A stretch of 47,303 nucleotides of DNA, taken from assembly GCA_946500425.1 (NCBI GenBank), contig CAMMVQ010000009.1:1-47303 (forward strand). The letters run 5' to 3'. The first letter of the stretch is position 1. Every line of letters begins with the position of its first letter. The translations under genes were made by a program, and so were the position numbers. Below the pieces are notes generated by a model. That model had not been told where the DNA came from. It did not search any database and saw only the letters and a list, made by a program, of their open reading frames with translations. This DNA comes from an uncultured Mollicutes bacterium (GTDB taxonomy: Bacteria; Bacillota_I; Bacilli_A; RF39; UBA660). Of this stretch, positions 27,608 to 34,658 are shown piece after piece.

Positions 27608-28687
27608 ATGTATGAGTTAAAGATATATAATAAGCGTGATGGTTTAGTAGCAACCTTTGTAGATGATAGTAAGGAAGTTAAGGCGGTATTAAATGAAAAA
27701 CAAGTTTATGAAATCATGGATGAGGTTAAGCAATCCAGGCTTAATATTGGAAGAATAAACTTTAGTGGAAATAATTTATCATTAAAATGTGGTTCTATTA
27801 AAGTAACGTTAATTAGCCATAAAAGATTTAGAAATAATAAGCGTTTTAGTTTTATTTTTAACGAGTTAAAAAAACGTAGGTATAAGCTCATGGCCCGAAG
27901 AAGTATTCTTCCTGGTGCTCTTTTGGCTACTTTATTATTCGTCATTCCGTCTCCGGTCAACTCTACTTCGTACGTTAATGAAGACTTTAATGGTGAAATG
28001 ACAAATGAATCAAACGTAGTCCAAGATGAGGAGCCGGTTTATTTTGAACCTTTTATAGGTGATGATGTATCTTTAAATCAAACGAAAAATAATCATCCTT
28101 TTTCAAACAAAAATTTAGAGTCATTGGATTATGGCTCTTTAGTTGGTAAGGAAAAATACAATAAAACCCGGGAATTATACGGTCCTATAATTGAACGTTA
28201 CGCTGACATGTACGGAATTAATCCTGATGTTATACTTGCAATTGCGACTCAAGAACGTGGTGTTCACGCAAGTGAAGTAGATGCTGGTGGTGCCGTCGGT
28301 CTTATGCAAATTCAGGTTTCAGTTTGGGACAATTCATCTGTTAAGGCTTATAATTATGAAACTAATGAGGAAGAAAAAATAGATATAAGTTTAGAAAAAC
28401 TAAGAGATATTTCTTTTAATGTGAAGGTTGGTTGTGCAATATTTCAAAATTATCTTGCCATGATGAAGGATAACGTTTTAGCGGCTATACAATGTTATAA
28501 CATGGGACCTGGAACAATGCAGAAAATTATTGGAACTTACGCAAAAGAAGTTGGAAAGACAACTGATGAGGTTTTGGAAAGCAATGATGATGGATGGTTA
28601 GATTACAGAAATGATTCATATGCTGGTGATGTCAATTACGTTGAGCATGTTTTAAGATACCTTGATACTGGTGCGAAAAAAATTTGA
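27608..28687 (+). CDS. membrane-anchored lytic transglycosylase (SLT domain)
   Basis: A 359-residue protein that would cleave peptidoglycan glycan strands outside the membrane. Residues 1-90 form a cytoplasmic N-terminal region with basic residues, a hydrophobic anchor lies at about 97-116 (SILPGALLATLLFVIPSPV), then a linker and the lysozyme-like SLT domain. The catalytic Glu216 is in ATQERGVH, followed by GGAVGLMQIQ and AIQCYNMGPGT, the usual SLT motifs. ATG 27608 follows GGGTGATAAGTG; a GTG directly before it is the alternative. The large cytoplasmic N-terminus is not typical for SLT enzymes and could be a regulatory domain. Confidence 0.88.
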   Translation: MYELKIYNKRDGLVATFVDDSKEVKAVLNEKQVYEIMDEVKQSRLNIGRINFSGNNLSLKCGSIKVTLISHKRFRNNKRFSFIFNELKKRRYKLMARRSILPGALLATLLFVIPSPVNSTSYVNEDFNGEMTNESNVVQDEEPVYFEPFIGDDVSLNQTKNNHPFSNKNLESLDYGSLVGKEKYNKTRELYGPIIERYADMYGINPDVILAIATQERGVHASEVDAGGAVGLMQIQVSVWDNSSVKAYNYETNEEEKIDISLEKLRDISFNVKVGCAIFQNYLAMMKDNVLAAIQCYNMGPGTMQKIIGTYAKEVGKTTDEVLESNDDGWLDYRNDSYAGDVNYVEHVLRYLDTGAKKI

Positions 28688-28711
28688 TTTTTAATATTTA
28701 ACCTATATAAT
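28684..28711 (+). promoter_or_regulatory. promoter of the retron RNA
   Basis: TTGATT (28684-28689), 16-bp spacer, TATAAT (28706-28711). The -35 overlaps the stop codon of the lytic transglycosylase, and transcription would start at about 28718, the edge of repeat a1. Confidence 0.7.
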
Positions 28712-28718
28712 ATAAGTG

Positions 28719-28889
28719 TAAACAAATAGCTTTTGATTTTATTATTAAAATCGTTTTAGCGAATCGCTAAAGTATAAAACTTAGATATAACAATTATATT
28801 GTAAAGCGCAATGTAAGTTTATAAGTACGCAGATTCTGCGTACTTATAAACTTACATCTTGCTATTACAATACATTTAGTATTTGTTTA
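28719..28889 (+). ncRNA. retron non-coding RNA (msr-msd)
   Basis: The parts of a retron RNA stand in order. Repeat a1 TAAACAAATA (28719-28728) is complementary to a2 TATTTGTTTA (28880-28889). After a1 the priming guanosine is likely G28729 in ATAGC. Two short msr hairpins follow (28735-28752 with loop TTAT; 28755-28771 with loop AAT). The msd is a stem TATTGTAA/TTACAATA (28797-28804 with 28865-28872) enclosing a perfect 23-bp hairpin (28811-28833 with 28835-28857). A retron-type reverse transcriptase follows directly, as expected. The exact branch point and the DNA end are inferred. Confidence 0.88.
28811..28857. repeat. msd hairpin, 23-bp perfect inverted repeat
   Basis: Two 23-nt arms with a single central T. 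This is the longest perfect palindrome seen in the window and would form the stem of the multicopy single-stranded DNA. Confidence 0.92.
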
Positions 28890-28909
28890 ACATTCTAGAA
28901 GATGATAAA

Positions 28910-29855
28910 ATGTGGAAATATTTAACAGATGAGAAATATGACACTTTTTTATCATCTCTTAATTTAGTTAATACAACTAACGTTAAGAAAATAAAAAAGA
29001 TACTTTATAACATAACAAATAATTTAGATGCTAATTATAGTGAGATTATAATTTATAAAAAGCACGGAGGAATAAGATTTTTGTATGAGCCTAGCAAAAT
29101 TTTGAAAAGCATTCAAAAAAGAATATTAAAGAAAATGCTAGAAGAAAGAAAATTATCTAATAGTGCTTGTGCTTATAGAAAGAATTATGGAATTTTAAGA
29201 AATGTTTCTTCTCATGTTGGAAAAAACGTTGTATTAAAATTAGATATAAAAAATTTTTTTGATAACATTAGCTTTAAAATGGTGTATGATGAGTGCTTTA
29301 ACGAAACATTATATCCAAAAAAACTTGGTATGCTACTTACTAATTTGTGTGTTTATAATAATAAATTGCCTCAAGGCGCACCTACTAGTGGATATATATC
29401 TAACCTTGTTATGAGGTCTTTTGATATAAGAGTAGAAAATTATTGCATAAAAAATAACATTACTTATACTAGATATTCTGATGATATGAGTTTTTCTAGT
29501 GATTTTAACGTAAGAGCTTTAATTAATTTTATTGTGGCTTTATTAAGAGAAAGTGGTTTTTTCTTTAAACAAAAGCAAAATAAAGATTATAACCCAAAAA
29601 AAATAGGCAACAAATAACGGAAGCTGTTGTAAATGAAAAAACAACTATAAAAGAAAAATAAGACAAGAAATGTATTATATAAATAAATTTGGATTGAAAA
29701 AACATTTAATTAATAGTAAATACCATAATGACGAAAAATCGTATGTAAAAAGCCTTTATGGAAAAATTAATTATGTATTACAAATAGAAAAAGATAATAA
29801 GGAATTTAAAAAATATAAGTTATTAGTTAAAAGACTACTATTGTATAAAGAATAA
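28910..29855 (+). pseudogene. retron reverse transcriptase, reading frame broken twice
   Basis: Makes msDNA from the msr-msd RNA. The first frame (to 29617) has the RT motifs LKLDIKNFFDNIS, PQGAPTSGYISNLV and YTRYSDDMSF; the catalytic box is YSDD rather than YADD. Near 29595-29602, in a run of eight A, the frame is lost. The next frame reads NRQQITEAVVNEKTT, the retron Q-x-V-T-G-x-V-V-N segment, until about 29648, where a second change in another A run leads to the last frame with RQEMYYINKFGL and YGKINYVLQI, ending at TAA 29855. Adding one A at each place restores a protein of about 314 residues. ATG 28910 follows GAAGATGATAAA. It may be a true pseudogene or a homopolymer sequencing error. 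Confidence 0.85.
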
Positions 29856-29877
29856 ATGAAAGTTTATTCTTTTTTTA
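29848..29877 (+). terminator. retron terminator
   Basis: AAAGAATAAA (29848-29857) pairs with TTTATTCTTT (29864-29873) and is followed by T residues. The RT stop codon is in the 5' arm. Confidence 0.82.
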
Positions 29878-29980
29878 ATTGTATAAAAGCGAGTGATATA
29901 AAAAGATATGACTAATAATTAAAATGAGGGCAACTAAAAACTAGCTTTGTTTTCCATTTTTTATGAAGAATAGAAAGTGG

Positions 29981-30079
29981 GTGGTGCTTATTAGAATTAA
30001 ATTTGAAATAAAGTTTACTTCAAAACTAATCATCATATTACTTATAATAGTAATCATAATGGTTATTATCTATAAATAA
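29981..30079 (+). CDS. 32-residue hydrophobic peptide, toxin-like
   Basis: A short frame with a basic start (LIRIKFEIKFTSK) and a hydrophobic helix of Ile, Leu and Val (LIIILLIIVIIMVIIYK) to the C-terminus. Two GTG codons at 29981 and 29984 lie in GGGTGGTG, which looks more like the ribosome-binding site itself, as in miaA; the natural start would then be ATT at 29990, so the start is uncertain. The size and composition resemble type I toxins and small retron-associated membrane peptides. It lies after the retron, ends before a bidirectional terminator, and faces an antisense promoter. Confidence 0.5.
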   Translation: MVLIRIKFEIKFTSKLIIILLIIVIIMVIIYK

Positions 30080-30081
30080 GA

Positions 30082-30163
30082 AAACAGAGTTAGTTGCTAA
30101 AAACTAGCTCTGCTTTTCAAATGATTATATCTTTTGGAAAACAACTAGTAGTTGCCTTCACAC
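30082..30163 (-). ncRNA. putative antisense RNA to the toxin-like ORF
   Basis: A consensus minus-strand promoter (30170-30198) would give an RNA of about 80 nt that ends at the shared hairpin 30085-30112. The RNA has a 5' hairpin CAACTA/TAGTTG (30142-30154) and is complementary to the 3' end of the toxin-like mRNA. This is inferred from the promoter and terminator only. Confidence 0.5.
30085..30117. terminator. bidirectional terminator
   Basis: CAGAGTTAGTT (30085-30095) pairs with AACTAGCTCTG (30102-30112) with one G-T pair. CTTTTC follows on the plus strand and TTTTCTTATTT on the minus strand. Confidence 0.75.
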
Positions 30164-30169
30164 AATTAA

Positions 30170-30198
30170 ATTATATCCAAAAATAAGATAAATATCAA
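30170..30198 (-). promoter_or_regulatory. antisense promoter
   Basis: On the minus strand TTGATA (30198-30193), 17-bp spacer, TATAAT (30175-30170). No minus-strand gene follows, so it points to an RNA. Confidence 0.7.
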
Positions 30199-30275
30199 GA
30201 AAAAATATTTTCCCTTAAAAGTATTTTGGTTACCTTTTTTAATTATCCTCATAAGTAATAGTAAAGGGTGATAAT

Positions 30276-31586
30276 ATGTCTATATGGATGAATTCAAAAA
30301 TGGTGAAAAAAGGTGACGTATTTTTAGTAACTAATGATAATAAGAAGTATGTTAGCGAGGCGATTAAAAATGGAGCTAAATTAATTGTTACTGAAACTGA
30401 CGACGTATTTGAAATAAAAACCAAGAAGGTTAAAAACGTGAAAGATTATTTGAAAGGCAAGTTATATCCATTAATAAAAGATATAACGTTAATTGGAATT
30501 ACTGGTACTAACGGTAAGACTACTACTTGTTACTTAATTTACCAAATGCTTAATATGCTTGGCATTAAAACAGCGTTTATAGGAACCATAGGGTTTTACG
30601 TTGGAGAAAAAATATTTGATTTAAATAATACCACACCAACGATGGATGTTTTATATGAGCTTATTTTAAAAGCTAAAGAAAAAGATTGTAAGGTGGTGGT
30701 TACGGAAGTTTCGTCACACGCCTTAAAGCAAGAGAGGTTACACGGACTTTTATTTGACGCGGTTGGTGTTACAAACGTGACACAAGACCACCTAGACTAT
30801 CATAAAACGATGGAAGATTATGTAAATTCTAAGGCCTTAATTACTAATTTAACTAGAAATAAAAAAATAGTGATTTTAAATGGAAATGATAAATATTATA
30901 AGATGTTTTTAAAGAGAGATAATAATAATTATGTAATAGAAAAAGATGTTATTATAAAAAACGTATTACAGGAATTTGATAAGGTTAAGATTAATACTAG
31001 TGATGGAACTTTCAATATTAAATTATTGGGGCGTTTTAATGTTTTTAACTTTTTAATGGCTTATGAAATAATAAAAAAGTTAGGCTATAGTGTGAGTAAA
31101 TTAGATTTTTTAAAACTAACTGAACCCCCTGGTAGAATGCAAATGATAAATTATAAAGATAATTACATTTTAATTGATTATGCACACACTCCTGATGCGG
31201 TTGAAAACGTATTAAAAACCGTTTGTGAAACAAAAAATAAAGGTATTATCACAATCATTGGATGCGGAGGCAACCGTGATAAAAGTAAAAGACCGCTCAT
31301 GGCTAAGATTGCCTGTGAAAATTCTAGTTATGTTATTTTTACTAATGATAACCCAAGATGTGAGGATGAAAAACTAATAATGAATGATATTTTAAAAGGA
31401 GCTTTTGGAAGCTACGAAGTCATTTATAATCGTGGTGATGCAATAAAAAGAGGGATTGATCTTTTAGATGGTAATAAAATTCTTATGATACTTGGTAAAG
31501 GACACGAATGTTATCAAATAATAGGTAAAACAAAACATCATTTTTCAGATTATGAAGAAGTTAATAAAACTATATTAAAATTGTAA
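30276..31586 (+). CDS. murE: UDP-N-acetylmuramyl-tripeptide synthetase MurE
   Basis: Adds the third amino acid to UDP-MurNAc-dipeptide in the cytoplasm. The 436-residue protein has the ATP motif GTNGKTT (77-83), TTPTMDVLYELI and TEVSSHALKQERL of the Mur ligases, and the substrate loop DNPR (358-361), which in characterised enzymes marks meso-diaminopimelate rather than lysine. The length is somewhat short because the N-terminal UDP-binding domain is reduced. The ribosome-binding site is AAAGGGTGAT. It stands alone, not in a division cluster, downstream of the retron island. Confidence 0.93.
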   Translation: MSIWMNSKMVKKGDVFLVTNDNKKYVSEAIKNGAKLIVTETDDVFEIKTKKVKNVKDYLKGKLYPLIKDITLIGITGTNGKTTTCYLIYQMLNMLGIKTAFIGTIGFYVGEKIFDLNNTTPTMDVLYELILKAKEKDCKVVVTEVSSHALKQERLHGLLFDAVGVTNVTQDHLDYHKTMEDYVNSKALITNLTRNKKIVILNGNDKYYKMFLKRDNNNYVIEKDVIIKNVLQEFDKVKINTSDGTFNIKLLGRFNVFNFLMAYEIIKKLGYSVSKLDFLKLTEPPGRMQMINYKDNYILIDYAHTPDAVENVLKTVCETKNKGIITIIGCGGNRDKSKRPLMAKIACENSSYVIFTNDNPRCEDEKLIMNDILKGAFGSYEVIYNRGDAIKRGIDLLDGNKILMILGKGHECYQIIGKTKHHFSDYEEVNKTILKL

Positions 31587-31648
31587 AATTTCATAATATT
31601 TGATATAATTTTGTTAGGATAGAAAGGGTGCTATGTTAAGGAGGATTT

Positions 31649-32317
31649 ATGTCTAAGTGGGATAAGGATTATCTAGAATTATGTAAAAGAATATTAGAAG
31701 AGGGAAAAGAAGTTGAAAACAGAACTGGTATTAATACGATAAAAGTTCCATCTCATAGCTTTCATTTTAATTTACAAGATGAATACCCAGTTTTAACTAC
31801 TAAACAGTTATTTTTTAGGCAAGCGATACTTGAGATGTTTTGGATATATCAAGTACAAAGTAACGACGTTAGATGGTTAAAAGAAAGGGACGTTCACATT
31901 TGGGACGAATGGGAAATAAACGAAGATGGAATATGGCGTGCTTATCAGAACGTACCTGATGCGGATGGAAAATTAAATGCCTTTGTTCATCAAAGAAGTT
32001 GTGATGTTCCTCTTGGGCTTCCTTTTAATGTGACTCAGTATGCAACTCTTTTATGTATGCTTGCGAAAACTACGGGGCTAGAACCAGGGTATTTGGATTG
32101 GAGTATAAAAGATGCTCATATTTATGTTAATCAAGTTGATGGAATAAAAGAACAAATAAGAAGAATGGAAGAACTTGGAGATTTTCCGGCACCGTCTTTA
32201 TGGCTTAATCCAGAAGTTAAAAACTTTTATGATTATGATAACTCTAAAGATTTAAAAGACGTTAAAGTCTTAAATTATAAGCATCATGGAAAAATAAAGT
32301 TTCCAATTGCACAGTAG
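31649..32317 (+). CDS. thyA: thymidylate synthase with internal deletion of the catalytic segment
   Basis: ThyA makes dTMP from dUMP with methylene-tetrahydrofolate. The N-terminal part (TGINTIKVPSHSFHF, then HIWDEWEINEDG at about 88-99) and the C-terminal part (QRSCDVPLGLPFN, DAHIYVNQVDGIKEQ, ending KIKFPIAQ) are clear. The segment that should link them, with the YG-x2-W/R loop, the paired Arg of RR-x-V/I and the catalytic Cys in PPC or PSC, is absent: WEINEDG passes into WRAYQNVPDADGKLNAF. About 60-80 residues are missing, so the 222-residue product should be inactive. The frame is intact. The ribosome-binding site AAGGAGG is strong. It is followed by folA, its usual partner. Confidence 0.88.
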   Translation: MSKWDKDYLELCKRILEEGKEVENRTGINTIKVPSHSFHFNLQDEYPVLTTKQLFFRQAILEMFWIYQVQSNDVRWLKERDVHIWDEWEINEDGIWRAYQNVPDADGKLNAFVHQRSCDVPLGLPFNVTQYATLLCMLAKTTGLEPGYLDWSIKDAHIYVNQVDGIKEQIRRMEELGDFPAPSLWLNPEVKNFYDYDNSKDLKDVKVLNYKHHGKIKFPIAQ

Positions 32318-32324
32318 GTGTTTT

Positions 32325-32822
32325 ATGAGTAAACTAATAATTATTGCAGCCGTAGGAAAAAATTTAGAGTTAGGTCGTAAAAACGATTTAATATGGCACA
32401 TAAAAGGGGACATGAAGTTTTTTAAAGAGCATACCATGGGACATCCTATATTAATGGGAAAAAACACTTTTGTTTCTTTGCCTAAAATGTTACCAGGAAG
32501 AAAACACATAGTTTTATCTCGAAGCTCTGAAAGTTCTTTTCCTGACGATGTTACTGTTTTAGATTCATTGGATGAGTTTGACAAATTTAAAAGCACCATT
32601 AAAGAGGATATTTATGTAATAGGTGGAGCAAGTGTATATGCCCAGACCATTGATAAAGCAGACATGATATATTTAACCGAAATTAGTGATGAATGTAAAG
32701 ATGCGGACGTTTATTTTCCTTCGTTTAAAGATGCTGATTATGAAAAGGAAATTCTAGAAGATCATCCGGAAAACACTCCGCCGTATCGTCACGTTTTATA
32801 CAAGAAAAAAGGCCTTTTATAA
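32325..32822 (+). CDS. folA: dihydrofolate reductase
   Basis: Reduces dihydrofolate to tetrahydrofolate with NADPH, closing the ThyA cycle. The 165-residue protein has the N-terminal strand LIIIAAVGKNLELGRKNDLIW with the Trp/Leu substrate-loop residues, KGDMKFFKEHT, the NADPH motif MGKNTFVSLP and VIGGASVYAQ. ATG 32325 with AGTAGGTG upstream is used; it lies 7 bp after the thyA stop, so the two are cotranscribed. Its stop codon is inside the terminator hairpin. Confidence 0.95.
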   Translation: MSKLIIIAAVGKNLELGRKNDLIWHIKGDMKFFKEHTMGHPILMGKNTFVSLPKMLPGRKHIVLSRSSESSFPDDVTVLDSLDEFDKFKSTIKEDIYVIGGASVYAQTIDKADMIYLTEISDECKDADVYFPSFKDADYEKEILEDHPENTPPYRHVLYKKKGLL

Positions 32823-32832
32823 GGTCTTTTTT
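32805..32832. terminator. bidirectional terminator between folA and the AAA+ gene
   Basis: AAAAAAGGCCTT (32805-32816), loop TTAT, AAGGTCTTTTTT (32821-32832). The A and T flanks allow function in both directions. It overlaps the ends of both genes. Confidence 0.82.
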
Positions 32833-33841
32833 AATAATCATTTAAGTCAACGTTTTCTTTTTCTAAGAATTCTTTAAATTGTGTTTTAAATTTTTCGGAT
32901 TCTTTTTTTATAACATCAGAGTATACACTTTGACAGTTCATTATGGCTTTATAAAAATGTTTAAAAGTAACAAACTCACTATTGTCAAATTTAGCGTATG
33001 AAAATGCTTTTGAAAGTAGTGATAAAGCATTGTCTGGATACCTTGAACCAAGTTCGTATATTCTTTTGTATTCGCTTGTCATATCGACGATGAATTTCAT
33101 TAGGTTTTCTATAACGTACTGTGAATACGCCAGTTTAACTCCTGTTTGTTTTTCTATTTTAGGGTAAGAACCCATAAGTATTTTAACGGTTGTTGCCGCG
33201 TCTGGTTCTGAGACATCTATTTTTTCAAAACGTCTTAAAAAGGCCTTATCTCTTATTAGATATTGATTATATTCATCTAGTGTTGTTGCGCCAATTACCT
33301 TAACGTCACCTCTTGATAGGGCTGGTTTCATTGCGTTAACAAAATCAACGCCACTATTTCTTGACTCAATAACCAAAGTATGTATTTCATCGATGAATAA
33401 AATTATGTTTTTAGCTTTGGTCACTTCTTTTAGCAAAAGGTTTATTTTTAATTCTTCGGTACCGTTTTCACTTGTATACTTTCCCAATAAAGAAGAGGTG
33501 TTAACTTTTATTATGTCATAACCTTTAATGGCGTTAGGCACATTTCCATGCTGTATTTTATAGGCGATTCCCTCTACGATTGCCGTCTTACCAATACCTG
33601 CCTTACCAACTAATATGGCTGATTTTTCCGGCGTTAAAATGGTTAAAATGGTCTTTTCAATCTCTTCTTCCCGTGCTATGGCAGGGTTGGTTATATAGTT
33701 TTTCTTGGTTAGATTTTCCCCGTATAATTCAATTAAGCTATTATTTTGACTTTCTTTTTTATTTGTTTTAGAAACTTCTTTTTTAGGCTCATCATCTAAC
33801 GAAAGAGTTTCGTCTTCAACGATGTCAAACATTTCGTCCAT
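32831..33841 (-). CDS. single-domain Clp-like AAA+ ATPase
   Basis: A 336-residue ATPase related to the first AAA+ module (D1) of ClpA/B/C. An acidic/Lys-rich N-terminal tail (1-35) precedes the Walker A motif GKAGIGKT (79-86), the Walker B motif LFIDEIHTL (Asp151-Glu152) and IGATTLDEYNQY and FLRRFEKIDVSEP (sensor and arginine-finger region), followed by the helical lid. There is no Clp N domain, no second AAA+ module and no ClpP-docking loop. It may be an adaptor-type remodeller; the partner is unknown. ATG 33841 is nine bases from AGGAG; a TTG at 33850 abuts AGGAG and is rejected. Confidence 0.82.
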   Translation of the reverse strand: MDEMFDIVEDETLSLDDEPKKEVSKTNKKESQNNSLIELYGENLTKKNYITNPAIAREEEIEKTILTILTPEKSAILVGKAGIGKTAIVEGIAYKIQHGNVPNAIKGYDIIKVNTSSLLGKYTSENGTEELKINLLLKEVTKAKNIILFIDEIHTLVIESRNSGVDFVNAMKPALSRGDVKVIGATTLDEYNQYLIRDKAFLRRFEKIDVSEPDAATTVKILMGSYPKIEKQTGVKLAYSQYVIENLMKFIVDMTSEYKRIYELGSRYPDNALSLLSKAFSYAKFDNSEFVTFKHFYKAIMNCQSVYSDVIKKESEKFKTQFKEFLEKENVDLNDY

Positions 33842-33869
33842 TTTGCTCAACTCCTATTCATCTTTAATT

Positions 33870-33899
33870 ATTATACAACAAATTCCTATTCATTTACAA
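33870..33899 (-). promoter_or_regulatory. promoter of the AAA+ gene
   Basis: On the minus strand TTGTAA (33899-33894), 18-bp spacer, TATAAT (33875-33870). Its -35 shares bases with the -35 of rsmE on the other strand. Confidence 0.7.
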
Positions 33900-33921
33900 C
33901 TTCATAGTTGTTTGGTATAAT
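33893..33921 (+). promoter_or_regulatory. promoter of rsmE
   Basis: TTTACA (33893-33898), 17-bp spacer, TATAAT (33916-33921) with an extended TGG. Confidence 0.8.
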
Positions 33922-33945
33922 TTTTAATTGTTATGGAGGTTTTTG

Positions 33946-34653
33946 ATGCAACAATACTTTGCTAAAAATAAAGCTTTAGAATTAGAGAAAGAAGATTATT
34001 ATCATATTAAAACGGTTATGCGTATGAAAAAAGGAGATATTATTAAAGTGGTCTACGATAATGTTGTAAACGTTTGCAAACTTACCACCGTAAATAAAGA
34101 AATTAAATTTGACGTAGTTGAATCCTATTTAACTAACCAGACTAATTTTAATGTTACCATCGCCTTTTCTCTAATTAAAGAACAAAAGTTAAACTATTTG
34201 CTCCAAAAAGCAACGGAAGTAGGTGCTAGTGCTTTTGTTCCTTTTAGTTCTAAAAGAAGTGTCGTAAAAATAGATGAGGAAAGAAAAGAAAAAGTAAAAA
34301 TAGAAAGATGGCAAAAGATTTGTAAAGAAGCAGCTGAGCAGTCTGGCAGAACAAACGTTCCCGTTATTATGCCGATTAGGAGTTTAAAAGAATTGATGCA
34401 TTTGGATTACGACGTAAAACTTTTATGTTCCTTAAATAAAAATACAAAAAATATCAAAAAAATACTTCCAAAAATTAATAAGTGTGATAAAATGTTATTA
34501 GTAGTTGGACCGGAAGGTGGATTTGATTCTTCAGAAGAAGAGTTTTTAACCCAAAATGGTTTTCAAAGCATCTCTTTGGGGAATAACATTCTTCGTGCTG
34601 AAACGGCTCCGGTAGTTGCGATTAGTATGATAAATTATGAATTTATGGGGTGA
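33946..34653 (+). CDS. rsmE: 16S rRNA (uracil-1498-N3)-methyltransferase RsmE
   Basis: SPOUT-class methyltransferase that modifies U1498 of 16S rRNA. The 235-residue protein has an N-terminal PUA-like domain and the trefoil-knot C-terminal domain with LVVGPEGGFDSSEEE and SLGNNILRAETAP, the SAM-binding signatures. ATG 33946 follows GGAGGTTTTTG. In Bacillus rsmE and mtaB lie together downstream of dnaJ; here they are still near each other but moved about 11 kb away. Confidence 0.94.
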   Translation: MQQYFAKNKALELEKEDYYHIKTVMRMKKGDIIKVVYDNVVNVCKLTTVNKEIKFDVVESYLTNQTNFNVTIAFSLIKEQKLNYLLQKATEVGASAFVPFSSKRSVVKIDEERKEKVKIERWQKICKEAAEQSGRTNVPVIMPIRSLKELMHLDYDVKLLCSLNKNTKNIKKILPKINKCDKMLLVVGPEGGFDSSEEEFLTQNGFQSISLGNNILRAETAPVVAISMINYEFMG

Positions 34654-34658
34654 GTAGT

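Larger units (their letters stand above)
29926..30158. repeat. imperfect inverted repeats flanking the small toxin-like ORF
   Basis: GGGCAACT, then ACTAGC and TTTGTTTTCC (29928-29955) on the plus strand is matched on the minus strand by AGGCAACT, ACTAG and TTGTTTTCC (30158 down to about 30136). A third related copy, TGCTAAAAACTAGCTCTG, lies at 30095-30112 as the terminator. They could be RNA-interaction sites or ends of a small non-autonomous element. Confidence 0.5.

Noticed and set aside
28719-28889. CRISPR or attenuator reading of the inverted repeats before the RT
   Set aside because: There is no spacer periodicity, and the a1-msr-msd-a2 order followed by an RT explains all repeats.
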